Source of the DNA: Lentimicrobiaceae bacterium
Lineage (GTDB): Bacteria; Bacteroidota; Bacteroidia; Bacteroidales; JAGNHN01
Reading direction: 5' to 3'
NCBI GenBank assembly: GCA_018001695.1
Contig: JAGNHN010000035.1
Location: 1-37,135 of the forward strand
Length of the DNA stretch: 37,135 bases
Position numbers and translations under genes: made by a program. Positions 7,500-16,622 of this stretch are shown piece by piece. The notes beneath the pieces are model-generated. The model searched no databases. It saw only the letters and a list, made by a program, of their open reading frames with translations, and was not told where the DNA came from. Within the stretch, counting starts at the first letter, position 1, and every line of letters begins with the position of its first letter.

Positions 7500-8075
7500 A
7501 TGCACACCATTGAGCCACATTATACCTGGTTGCAATATTATGATCCGGTCCGGGATCCGGGTTCTCCGTTTTACGGCATCACACACAGTGAAACTGAATG
7601 CCATGCCACCATCTACAACTACTACATCCATCCCCAATGGGACGAGATCGGGTCCCCCACCCTCTACGTCAAGCTGATTTATGTGAATTATGAAAAGCAT
7701 CTGGCCGTCATAGAGCTCATGGGAGAATGGAATGACATCCTTCACAACGACTGCATGTTTCTCAAACGCAACCTGGCTGATCCGCTCATTGCCCAAGGCA
7801 TCCGTTTCTTTATCCTCATCGGCGAAAACGTACTCAATTTCCATTCCGGTGATGATGACTATTATGCTGAATGGATCGACGAGACAGAGGATGGTTGGAT
7901 AGCACTCATAAATATACGTGATCATGTATTATATGAGTTTGAACATGCCCGTCTGGGACGCTACCTGATGATGGGTGAAGCATTCAATGATGTAAAATGG
8001 AGAACCCTGCACCCGCTGCAACTCGCCATATGGGTAAACAGTCAGTTTCCCAGGCGTTTGAAAGGGATGGACTGA
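7500..8075 (+). CDS. Hypothetical protein
   Basis: A 191-residue soluble protein that I do not recognise. There is no signal peptide or membrane segment. It is rich in aromatic and acidic residues (Trp, Tyr, Asp), with an acidic patch DDDYYAEWIDETEDGW in the middle. The region is coding: this frame is open with normal composition, and the opposite-strand frame overlapping it and the E1 gene resembles a shadow. It follows the E1 stop by 90 bases on the same strand, so it may be read through from the E1 promoter. The 10-base palindrome ACAATATTGT sits 8 bases before the ATG. It converges with the Nudix gene. Confidence 0.7.
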   Translation: MHTIEPHYTWLQYYDPVRDPGSPFYGITHSETECHATIYNYYIHPQWDEIGSPTLYVKLIYVNYEKHLAVIELMGEWNDILHNDCMFLKRNLADPLIAQGIRFFILIGENVLNFHSGDDDYYAEWIDETEDGWIALINIRDHVLYEFEHARLGRYLMMGEAFNDVKWRTLHPLQLAIWVNSQFPRRLKGMD

Positions 8076-8116
8076 TGAAGACTCTTTTAATAGGAGGCTG
8101 AGTAACCAAAGTATTC

Positions 8117-8575
8117 TCAGAGGAACATCTTTTTCAACATGTTCAGCACATGCCTGTCTATCGGAAAATGAAGCTCATCTTCCTTCATATCTTTCAATCT
8201 AACAAGTCTGAAGCACTGGGCTCCCTCCACTTCATTCCCATAATCAAAAGGAATCTCCGTCAAACGAAAGGGATAGGGTTCAGGGATGTCTATCCGGTAA
8301 TAGATGCTGATGATTTGTCGCGGCTCAGGTAACAACCAGGTTGCCTGGAAAAATCCGGTAGTATAAACATGTTCCAGAATCCGCACATTGGCACCCAGCT
8401 CTTCCCGGCACTCACGGAGCAGACAGTCTTCGAGTCCTTCACCCAACTGGTGACCACCTCCCGGAAACTTCGTCATCCGCTGGCCAAGTCTGAACTCGTC
8501 GGTGACAAGCAAGCGATTGGATGCATCGAGATAAATCCCGTAAACCCTCAACGTAATTCCTTTTAAGGCTGTCAT
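8117..8575 (-). CDS. Nudix hydrolase domain protein
   Basis: A 152-residue cytoplasmic hydrolase. The Nudix box is complete: Gly40, five residues, Glu46, seven residues, then RECREELGA (54-62), matching GX5EX7REUXEEXGU. Such enzymes cleave a nucleoside diphosphate linked to another group, using Mg bound by the box glutamates. The substrate cannot be predicted. It is the last gene of a three-gene minus-strand operon, starting 6 bases after the mnmD stop. Its C-terminal end converges with the hypothetical protein at 7500-8075, with about 40 bases between them and no clear terminator. Confidence 0.88.
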   Translation of the reverse strand: MTALKGITLRVYGIYLDASNRLLVTDEFRLGQRMTKFPGGGHQLGEGLEDCLLRECREELGANVRILEHVYTTGFFQATWLLPEPRQIISIYYRIDIPEPYPFRLTEIPFDYGNEVEGAQCFRLVRLKDMKEDELHFPIDRHVLNMLKKMFL

Positions 8576-8581
8576 GATACT

Positions 8582-9262
8582 TCAGGGTTTGATGGCCCGG
8601 AGCATTTCACGTTTACCCTGGGCTCCCTGCAGGCGTTCAACCAGAAAACCAGCCCCTTCCAGGTTCCGCCTCAATTCTCCCTGGGCAGCATAGGTAACCA
8701 AAACACCTTCCTTTTTCAGCGCATTACACATCCTTTTCATGACATCAGGTTGCCACAGTTCCGGTTGTTTGGAAGGCGCAAAAGCATCGAAGTAGATCAG
8801 GTGGAAAGCACCTTCAGCCAGGCCGGCATCTTCGAGACGCAGGCTCATCTTATGAAGGACAAACGTTTCTCCGACAAATACCGGCAGATCCCAGGCAGCC
8901 TGGTGCATCTCAGCAAATATGGGATAGGCATCCGGGATGCCTGCATAATCAGGATAATTCATGATGGCCCAATAGGCCTTGGGCAAGGGATCCGGCTCCA
9001 GGGCAACATAGTGCACCTTTCTGGCTGTTCCGTGGATCTCAAGATAGGTCTGAAAGGCGTTCAAACCCGTTCCAAAGCCAACTTCCAGGATATTCACCGG
9101 ATTGGCACAGGCAGGTACACGGCGGAACCCATTCGCTATAAAGACATGCATGGACTCAGCCCATGCGCCATTGATCGAATGGTAAGTTTCGTCCATGTCC
9201 GTGCGCTGGATGGTATGCGATCCATCCGCGGTTTCAATGAGTTTCTTTTCTGGGTGTATCAT
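8582..9262 (-). CDS. mnmD: tRNA 5-methylaminomethyl-2-thiouridine methyltransferase (MnmD)
   Basis: A 226-residue SAM-dependent methyltransferase of the MnmC N-terminal-domain family. It is expected to methylate 5-aminomethyl-2-thiouridine at wobble position 34 of certain tRNAs. The SAM-binding motif is EVGFGTGLNA (60-69), and the family block YFDAFAPSKQPELW occupies 157-170. The FAD-dependent oxidase half present in the bifunctional enterobacterial MnmC is absent, so this is the stand-alone form, as seen in other Bacteroidota. Its ATG overlaps the TGA of the upstream lipoprotein gene by the ATGA arrangement, which implies translational coupling. The Nudix gene follows after 6 bases. Confidence 0.9.
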   Translation of the reverse strand: MIHPEKKLIETADGSHTIQRTDMDETYHSINGAWAESMHVFIANGFRRVPACANPVNILEVGFGTGLNAFQTYLEIHGTARKVHYVALEPDPLPKAYWAIMNYPDYAGIPDAYPIFAEMHQAAWDLPVFVGETFVLHKMSLRLEDAGLAEGAFHLIYFDAFAPSKQPELWQPDVMKRMCNALKKEGVLVTYAAQGELRRNLEGAGFLVERLQGAQGKREMLRAIKP

Positions 9263-10563
9263 CGGTTGTATAAGGGATGTACTTCATAAATACTGTCATT
9301 CAATGCAATATAAGCCAAAACCTGTGCTTCCGGAAAAGAAAGCAGATGCATACCCGTTCCTGATGCCGTGACGACGCGCCTGTTCAGGTCTTCGAAAGCT
9401 AACCACTGCGGACTGAGGTCGGCACGAAAAGGGACAAAACTGTTGAGGTCCCTTCTGTACCAATAGATCCCCGATGTGGTGGAGACCAATAGCTGACCAG
9501 GCAGACCGGCACAGGCTGCTTTAATGCGGCCGGCTGTCCATCCCAGCGAACTCCATGCAGTTCCGGCTGGGATATCGTAGATGCGTATCACACCCTGCCC
9601 GGCCTGATTTCCAACCCATGCGACCTCCTGTCCGGATAAGGGAAAGTACCCGATCGTCTCCATACCCGGTATATTTCCCTGGTACATCATCCCTGAAGGA
9701 TAATAATAGACCCCCATGTGGCGCTCATATCCGCTTGAGGACTGTTCATCTACCATGAGTTTATCATTGATCAGCAGGGATTTATGAGGGATGCGGCTTT
9801 GTGTTACAGGAATCCCAGTTTGCTCCATTCCATTGGAACGCATCACCCGTATTCTGCCTTCAAACAACCCGATCAAAGCCAGATCCCCGCTCTTGTCGAG
9901 GGCAGTAATATAAGGGAAAGGTGGATTGGGCATGGCTGGTATGCTCCATTTCACCTGCTTTCCTGCAACATCATATGCCGTAACCCCGGCGGTGACGCGG
10001 CCAGCCACTACCAGTACCCGCGAAGGATATAACATCACAGAATGCAAATGATCACCACTAAATGTATCCAACGCACTGACCTGAAGATCAGGCATGACCC
10101 ATTGAAGGGTGGTCCGATCGAACGACTGCCGGGTTAGTGCCAGGTAGCCCTGCCATGTCCTGGGGATGGATTCAATCTGTATAACCCTGAATTTACGTTT
10201 GTTATCCTGACCATGATCGGCGGTGAGCATCAGCGAATACGTGCCTCCCGGCAAGCTGGTGTCCGTTATTATCAGGTCGTACTTCAGAGTTGAAGCCCGC
10301 AGGAAGGGGAGCACATCCAGGGCAGGTTGCACCGGATTCCCTTGCTGATTAAGCAGGGTAAGGCTGAGTCGCAACAACGGCAGGTCAGATCTCACTGTTG
10401 CTTCGATCCGTATCGTATCTGTGATGCTAAAAACGGTATTTTCCGCAGGTGTCAGAAATTCCACATAAGGCGGCAGGCTGTCCTGTTCCTCGCGGCATCC
10501 CGGCATAAGGACAGAAAACAAAAAGAGCATGGACAGCGCGCCAATCCCATGACAACGCATCAT
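9259..10563 (-). CDS. Lipoprotein with probable beta-propeller domain
   Basis: A 434-residue exported protein. From Met at 10563 there is a signal peptide ending in LMPGC, with Cys23 as the probable lipid anchor. An Ig-like or carbohydrate-module-like segment follows (PPYVEFLTPAENTVF, about 29-140), then repeated strand-rich units with Asp-Ile/Val and Trp pairs (about 150-434), which I read as a WD/PQQ-like propeller. The fold is inferred from the repeat rhythm, not a named family. The frame extends to a TTG at 10605, but the ATG pair at 10563/10560 begins a proper signal peptide and has GGAAA just upstream. It is the first gene of an operon with mnmD, which is an odd partner. Confidence 0.7.
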   Translation of the reverse strand: MMRCHGIGALSMLFLFSVLMPGCREEQDSLPPYVEFLTPAENTVFSITDTIRIEATVRSDLPLLRLSLTLLNQQGNPVQPALDVLPFLRASTLKYDLIITDTSLPGGTYSLMLTADHGQDNKRKFRVIQIESIPRTWQGYLALTRQSFDRTTLQWVMPDLQVSALDTFSGDHLHSVMLYPSRVLVVAGRVTAGVTAYDVAGKQVKWSIPAMPNPPFPYITALDKSGDLALIGLFEGRIRVMRSNGMEQTGIPVTQSRIPHKSLLINDKLMVDEQSSSGYERHMGVYYYPSGMMYQGNIPGMETIGYFPLSGQEVAWVGNQAGQGVIRIYDIPAGTAWSSLGWTAGRIKAACAGLPGQLLVSTTSGIYWYRRDLNSFVPFRADLSPQWLAFEDLNRRVVTASGTGMHLLSFPEAQVLAYIALNDSIYEVHPLYNR

Positions 10564-10657
10564 TTTCCGCACCCCCCCGATACCGTTTATTGTGCTTTTC
10601 TTCAATGTCCTTTCCGTTTCATGCCCCGAATTTCGTATATATTAAAAAACCATTGCC

Positions 10658-11413
10658 ATGTTAGAGCATGTTTTTCGCAAGCACATCCTGTTTCTGGACA
10701 TTGAAACAGCATCTATCCAGCCTGATTTCAAGCGACTTAGTCCATCCATGCAGTCGCTCTGGCAGCACAAAGCTCAGTTTCTTGATCCACAGGGAAAGCA
10801 AACGGTCGAAGAGCTATATGCCCGTGCAGGAATTTATGCTGAGTTTGGGAAAATAATCTGTATCTGCGTCGGGTATTTCGTTGGCAACAGATTTATAATC
10901 AGGGCCTTTGCAGATGATCAGGAGCGAAAATTATTACATGACTTTGTCCAGATGCTACAGCGTCAGTTTCCAGGGGCCCCTTTCCTGATGTGCGCTCATA
11001 ATGGTAAGGAATTTGATTTTCCCTATATCGCTAGGCGGCTGCTGATCAATGGGTTCAAACTGCCTGCCTTGCTAGATATGGCCGGCAAGAAGCCCTGGGA
11101 GGTCCGGCACCTGGATACCATGGAGTTATGGAAGTTCGGAGACTGGAAACACTACACTTCCCTGGCTTTATTGACAGAGATACTGGGAATTCCCTCACCA
11201 AAAGGGGATATTGATGGCAGCGAGGTTGGAAAAGTTTACTGGATCTATCGTGATCTGGCCAGGATCGTAGAATACTGCTACCGTGACGTACTGGCTGTTG
11301 TTCAGGTATTTCTTCGCTTTCAGGGCCAGGAACTGTTGGATGAAAGTATGATTGACTACCCTGATGTCGCTTATGGCCGGAAAAAGCCTTCACTTCCGCT
11401 GGCATTCCTGTAA
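10658..11413 (+). CDS. DEDDy 3'-5' exonuclease (PolB-exo2-like)
   Basis: A 251-residue cytoplasmic exonuclease of the ribonuclease-H fold, resembling the predicted PolB-like 3'-5' exonuclease family (PF10108). All four acidic ligands are visible: Asp14 and Glu16 in FLDIET, Asp120 in HNGKEFD, and Asp210 in YCYRD. Tyr206 precedes Asp210 by four residues, as the DEDDy class requires. Two metals bound there would hydrolyse the 3' terminal nucleotide. There is no polymerase domain. It may act in repair or RNA processing; the sequence does not say which. It is divergent from the lipoprotein gene. No consensus promoter is visible in the 94-base gap. Confidence 0.87.
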   Translation: MLEHVFRKHILFLDIETASIQPDFKRLSPSMQSLWQHKAQFLDPQGKQTVEELYARAGIYAEFGKIICICVGYFVGNRFIIRAFADDQERKLLHDFVQMLQRQFPGAPFLMCAHNGKEFDFPYIARRLLINGFKLPALLDMAGKKPWEVRHLDTMELWKFGDWKHYTSLALLTEILGIPSPKGDIDGSEVGKVYWIYRDLARIVEYCYRDVLAVVQVFLRFQGQELLDESMIDYPDVAYGRKKPSLPLAFL

Positions 11414-11474
11414 ATGTATGAGCGGATTGTGAACACTGTCACGAAAGCTTTGTTTCTTTGCTAAAACAAGCAAG

Positions 11475-12017
11475 ATGAAAGCACTCATTATTTCTCTGTT
11501 CGTAATGACAAGCACATACCTGACACAAGCTCAGAGCCTTACATTTCATGACTTTAAAGTTGAGACGATCGACGGTGAAATGATCTCTCTTTCCCAGTTT
11601 AAAGGAAAGAAGGTGATGGTGGTCAATACGGCCAGCAAGTGCGGGCTCACACCGCAGTACACTGATTTACAAAAGCTCTATGACACCTATGGGGGTGAAA
11701 ACTTTGTCATCGTTGGATTTCCGGCCAATAACTTCATGAATCAGGAGCCCGGCACCAATGAGGAGATTGCAACTTTCTGCCAGGCCAATTACGGGGTTAC
11801 CTTCCCGATGATGGCCAAGATCAGTGTGAAAGGAGAGGATATTCATCCTCTTTACCAGTGGCTAACATCCATGGATAAGAATGGCGTGCTTGAGTCAGAC
11901 GTCAAATGGAATTTTCAGAAATACCTGATCGATGAGCAGGGTCGTCTTGTAAAGATGATTCCACCCAGAGAGAAGCCCATGTCGGAAGAGATTATTGCCT
12001 GGATCACCGGCAAATAG
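11475..12017 (+). CDS. Exported glutathione peroxidase-like protein
   Basis: A 180-residue thiol peroxidase of the glutathione peroxidase family with an N-terminal signal peptide (about residues 1-19, cleavage near AQA/QS), so it probably acts in the periplasm. The peroxidatic cysteine is Cys56 in NTASKCGLT, and KWNF supplies the conserved Trp and Asn. The usual PCNQF segment reads PANNF (83-87): the Gln of the catalytic tetrad is replaced by Asn86 and the neighbouring Cys by Ala. This variant may be normal for the subfamily, but I cannot check. The physiological reductant is more likely a thioredoxin-like protein than glutathione; that is inference. Confidence 0.88.
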   Translation: MKALIISLFVMTSTYLTQAQSLTFHDFKVETIDGEMISLSQFKGKKVMVVNTASKCGLTPQYTDLQKLYDTYGGENFVIVGFPANNFMNQEPGTNEEIATFCQANYGVTFPMMAKISVKGEDIHPLYQWLTSMDKNGVLESDVKWNFQKYLIDEQGRLVKMIPPREKPMSEEIIAWITGK

Positions 12018-12028
12018 GCCTGTTGATC

Positions 12029-13507
12029 ATGGCTACCCACACCCTTTCGAAATCAACCTATATACGTGGCCTGCAGTGTCATAAGTCTCTCTATCTCTAC
12101 AAGAACAGGTATTTCCTGCGTGACAGGCTTAGCGCTGAACAGCTCGCCAAATTTAAGAGGGGTACGGATGTCGGCGTGCTGGCCCGTGACTTGTTTCCGG
12201 GTGGCGTGGATCTCAGTCCTGGTGCCCCTTCCCGTTATGAAATCGCATTAAAGCAAACCCAGGAGCATATACTATCCGGCACACCTGTGATCTATGAGGC
12301 CAGTTTCAGGGCGCATCAGGTACTGATCCTGCTGGATATCCTGGTCCGCGACGGCGATAAATGGATTGCCTGCGAGGTAAAGAGCAGCCGGCAATTATCA
12401 GCGACCTATTACGAAGATGCTGCGTTGCAATATTGGGTAATGCGTGAGAGCGGGCTCGATATCAAAGAATTCAGACTCATCCATGTAAACCCGGATTATG
12501 TACTGCAGGATGGATTGAAACTTGAATCCTATTTTAAAAGTGTCAGTGTCCTGGAAGAGGTCGAGGCCAGATATGGTGCCATTACATCTGAAGTGGCACG
12601 GCAAATCGCGGTAACCCGCCTCTCTCATTCTCCTGCTATTCCCATTGGAAAAAAGTGTTTTCAGCCCTATGCCTGTGATTTTATAGGGCATTGCTGGAAG
12701 AACATCCCATCCAGCCGTACCATGGATCTGAGTGATGTCCCTGAGGAAAGGCGTTTGGACTGGCTTGAGCAGGGCTGGCATACACCCGCAGATATCCCCC
12801 TCTCCTTCCTGGAAACACGGGAACAACAAATTCAACATAGCTGCCATATTTCAGGTAATGATTTCATTGACAAGGAAACGCTGACTGATATCCTGCAGCA
12901 AGCCGGAGATCATGCAATCCTTTTTTCAATGATGAGTGCCATTCCTGCTGTCCCACTGCAAACTGGGACCAGGCCTTATGAGCCTTTACCTTATGCTTAT
13001 GCTCTGTTGGACCCATCCAGTGGTGCCTTGATCAATTCCGTTGCCGAAGCACCCACATTAGATCTATGGTCTGTATGGTTCAGAAGCTTAATGACCACGA
13101 TTCCTGCTTATGGTAAGATGCTTGTGTTCGATAAGCCTCGCATGCTGCGATCGCTGGCGGCATTGAAGACGAGAATCCCTCAATCTGTCCATCTATACGA
13201 CCACATCGCATCGGAAGCCACGGATCTTCTGACCATATTCACAACCAAGGCTTATTATCCGGCAAAGTTGCGGGGTGATTATTCCCTGAGCGGGGTCATG
13301 CGAGCATTGGGACTGCCTATTGAGAAGGAATGGCAGGATTACCTCCGCGAACCGGCACTTCTGGGGGCTGCATATCTGGATGTACAAGCCAGGGACGATA
13401 AGGAGAGGATTGCTTTTAGCGGTAAGCTACAGGCATTTCAGAACTACTATCTACTTGCCGTTCAGCAGGTATACCAAAGATTGCAGCAGGCAGCCCAATC
13501 ACTCTGA
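12029..13507 (+). CDS. DUF2779 protein with Cas4/AddB-like nuclease domain
   Basis: A 492-residue protein in two parts. The N-terminal part has the RecB/Cas4 PD-(D/E)xK pattern: GTDVG (45-49), Glu90, Asp103, EVK (116-118) and Gln134-Tyr135. Four cysteines, Cys17, Cys210, Cys216 and Cys222, are placed as in Fe-S-binding nucleases of the AddB/Cas4 type. The C-terminal part matches DUF2779 (PF11074) around IPAVPLQTGTRPYEPLPY (305-322). In the relatives I remember, this domain carries DFET and a C-terminal YC..DT motif; here those places read SMMS (300-303) and FQNYYLLAV (470-478), so the exonuclease half looks inactive. The start is the ATG at 12029; a TTG two codons earlier is unlikely. It begins 11 bases after the peroxidase gene and ends overlapping the convergent TlpA gene by 9 bases. 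Confidence 0.82.
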   Translation: MATHTLSKSTYIRGLQCHKSLYLYKNRYFLRDRLSAEQLAKFKRGTDVGVLARDLFPGGVDLSPGAPSRYEIALKQTQEHILSGTPVIYEASFRAHQVLILLDILVRDGDKWIACEVKSSRQLSATYYEDAALQYWVMRESGLDIKEFRLIHVNPDYVLQDGLKLESYFKSVSVLEEVEARYGAITSEVARQIAVTRLSHSPAIPIGKKCFQPYACDFIGHCWKNIPSSRTMDLSDVPEERRLDWLEQGWHTPADIPLSFLETREQQIQHSCHISGNDFIDKETLTDILQQAGDHAILFSMMSAIPAVPLQTGTRPYEPLPYAYALLDPSSGALINSVAEAPTLDLWSVWFRSLMTTIPAYGKMLVFDKPRMLRSLAALKTRIPQSVHLYDHIASEATDLLTIFTTKAYYPAKLRGDYSLSGVMRALGLPIEKEWQDYLREPALLGAAYLDVQARDDKERIAFSGKLQAFQNYYLLAVQQVYQRLQQAAQSL

Positions 13508-14644
13508 GCCACCAAGTAGCAGTTTCAGCTTATCCTCCAGCGCCTGTCCCCTGAGTTTCTTGGCAATGATCCTGCCTTCCTGATCGATCAAAACGGTATG
13601 AGGGATAGAGCTTACTTTATATTCTTTTGAGAGTGCTGACTGCCAATACTTCAGGTCGCTTACTTGTGGCCAGGTGAGGCCATCGGCTTTGATGGCATTC
13701 ACCCAACTTTCACGCGTTCTGTCCAATGACACGCCAAAGATCTCGAAGCCTTTGTCTTTGTATTCCGCATAAAGCCGCACCAGGTTGGGATTTTCTTTAC
13801 GGCAGGGTCCACACCAGCCTGCCCAAAAATCAATCAGCACCACCTTGCCCCTGTAATCTGACAGAGAATGCTCCTTCCCATCCGGATCAGGTCCGGTAAT
13901 ATCTGGGGCTGGGCTTCCAATGGCCAGCTTTCGCTCATTGGATACCTTGTCATACAGACTCTTCACGTAAACATTGGTGGGGTGATACACGATGAGGGTA
14001 TCTGCAAGGCGGGCGTACCAGGGAAACTGCTCTTCCATGTCCATTTTCTCGATGAAGAAAAGCCAGACAAGCGAGCGAGGCTGGGTCGTGATCCCGTTCT
14101 GTATGTACTGATACATCAGGCCGCGCACCCGTAAAAAATCCTGTTGCACTGCACGGATCTCAGCATCAGGAGCTTTGATACCGTTCAGGTGCTGAAAAAC
14201 CTTCTGCAGACTGTCGAGTACCTTTTCGTATTGCCCGACATGATAGCCGGTCATGTGCAACAGTTGATTCTCATAGCTTCCCGTAATATTGAGTCCGGCG
14301 CTCAGGCTACCTGAGGAAGTCATTAACCGGACTGTATCACCCGGATGCAGGATAAGCATCAGGAAATCTTTATCGGATTGGGAAAGGCGAAAAATGCCTG
14401 GCTCTTTAACCTCCATGAAAAAGGCAAAATTTCCGTCATTCTTCATCGTATCGCTTGCCAGGAGCAGGGGCTTACCCTGCATGGCCTCCAGCTTGACGAC
14501 CGGCAGTACCGGATTGTTTCCGAGAGAACCCTGAATAACGACATTGGGCGATTGTGCCCTGGCAGGAAGGAACGCCAGGAACAGGGCCAGCAGCAGCAAC
14601 CACCGGCCCCGTTCCTTGCTTATTATTCTTATATTCAACGACAT
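13499..14644 (-). CDS. TlpA-family thiol-disulfide oxidoreductase with DUF4369
   Basis: A 381-residue exported protein. Residues 1-30 are a signal peptide ending ARAQ. The DUF4369-like region follows (about 33-130), then a helical linker (about 140-235), then a thioredoxin fold of the AhpC/TSA-TlpA type with WCGPC at 277-281 and the cis-proline in SSIPHT. It should reduce or exchange disulfides in the periplasm. This architecture is common in Bacteroidota. It lies 27 bases after the enolase stop on the same strand and may be cotranscribed with it. It could serve as reductant for the nearby exported peroxidase, though they are not in one operon. Confidence 0.9.
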   Translation of the reverse strand: MSLNIRIISKERGRWLLLLALFLAFLPARAQSPNVVIQGSLGNNPVLPVVKLEAMQGKPLLLASDTMKNDGNFAFFMEVKEPGIFRLSQSDKDFLMLILHPGDTVRLMTSSGSLSAGLNITGSYENQLLHMTGYHVGQYEKVLDSLQKVFQHLNGIKAPDAEIRAVQQDFLRVRGLMYQYIQNGITTQPRSLVWLFFIEKMDMEEQFPWYARLADTLIVYHPTNVYVKSLYDKVSNERKLAIGSPAPDITGPDPDGKEHSLSDYRGKVVLIDFWAGWCGPCRKENPNLVRLYAEYKDKGFEIFGVSLDRTRESWVNAIKADGLTWPQVSDLKYWQSALSKEYKVSSIPHTVLIDQEGRIIAKKLRGQALEDKLKLLLGGSE

Positions 14645-14671
14645 ATTAACAATTGGATACCATATTCAATA

Positions 14672-15964
<1,293 letters not shown>

Positions 15965-15977
15965 TTATGGTTTTTAC

Positions 15978-16011
15978 AGAAAAAGGATAAAGCGCCTTGC
16001 ACCTTATCCTT
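15978..16011 (-). terminator. Hairpin after rplQ, probable terminator
   Basis: AAGGATAA at 15983-15990 pairs with TTATCCTT at 16004-16011, an 8-bp stem with a 13-base loop. On the minus strand it is followed by a short T-run. The stem is A/T-rich and the T-run only about five bases, so it may be a partial terminator that lets some transcription reach eno. Confidence 0.5.
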
Positions 16012-16035
16012 CCTCCGGGTTAATCAAAAACATGA

Positions 16036-16617
16036 TTAGTCTTTCTGTTCTTCGGCTGGCGTATCATCTGCATCTGATGCTTCTTCCGCCGGCGCTTCAC
16101 TTACAACCGGTTCATCCTGAACAATTGCTGCGGGGGCTGCTGCAGCGGCAACGGGTGCTGCCACTTCTGCCATTTCCTCTTTCTTGCCACGTGTTCTTCT
16201 GCCACGGCGTGTTGTCTTGGCAGCAGTCTTGCGGCCAGCGCCTTCCTGGTTGTAGGTCTCATTATAGTCCACCAACTCGATCAGGCACATTTCAGCATTA
16301 TCACCCACACGGTATCCCGTCTTAATGATACGGGTATATCCACCCGGACGGTCAGCAATCTTCTGCGATACATCGCGGAACAGCTCAGTAACAGCTTCCT
16401 TGTTTTGAAGATGACTGAACACCATCCTTCTTGAATGGGTTGAATCGTCTTTTGATTTCGTCAGCAATGGCTCAACGTACACCCTGAGGGCTTTGGCTTT
16501 GGCCAGGGTGGTCATAATGCGTTTGCGCATGATCAATGAGGAAGCCATATTGGCAAGCATCGCTTTCCTGTGTGCGCTGGTCCTGCCTAAGTGATTGATT
16601 TTCTTGCGATGTCTCAT
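16036..16617 (-). CDS. rplQ: 50S ribosomal protein L17, C-terminally extended
   Basis: The first 125 or so residues are a standard L17 ([40 protein letters not shown]), which binds 23S rRNA near the exit side of the large subunit. The protein is 193 residues, against about 127 in E. coli. The extra C-terminal 65 residues begin with a basic patch ([13 protein letters not shown]) and then become a low-complexity Ala/Pro/Glu/Asp tail ending in AEEQKD. Such tails on L17 occur in Bacteroidota. It is the last gene of the ribosomal block, 5 bases after rpoA, and is followed by a hairpin. Confidence 0.97.
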   Translation of the reverse strand: MRHRKKINHLGRTSAHRKAMLANMASSLIMRKRIMTTLAKAKALRVYVEPLLTKSKDDSTHSRRMVFSHLQNKEAVTELFRDVSQKIADRPGGYTRIIKTGYRVGDNAEMCLIELVDYNETYNQEGAGRKTAAKTTRRGRRTRGKKEEMAEVAAPVAAAAAPAAIVQDEPVVSEAPAEEASDADDTPAEEQKD

Positions 16618-16622
16618 GGCTA

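Noticed and set aside
6879-7925. Long minus-strand open frame of 348 codons
   Set aside because: It is antisense to the E1 gene and the hypothetical gene, both of which have better coding character; no motif was recognised.
8097-8119. CTGAG...CTCAG inverted repeat between convergent genes
   Set aside because: Only five pairs with a long loop and no T-run; not enough for a terminator call.
10570-10577. Run of seven C bases (G on the minus strand) before the lipoprotein start
   Set aside because: It suggested phase variation, but it lies upstream of the preferred ATG and seven bases is short; no evidence of a frame switch.
11453-11460. TTTCTTTG before the peroxidase gene as a -7 element
   Set aside because: It lacks the TA of TAnnTTTG and the spacing to the nearest TTG is too long.
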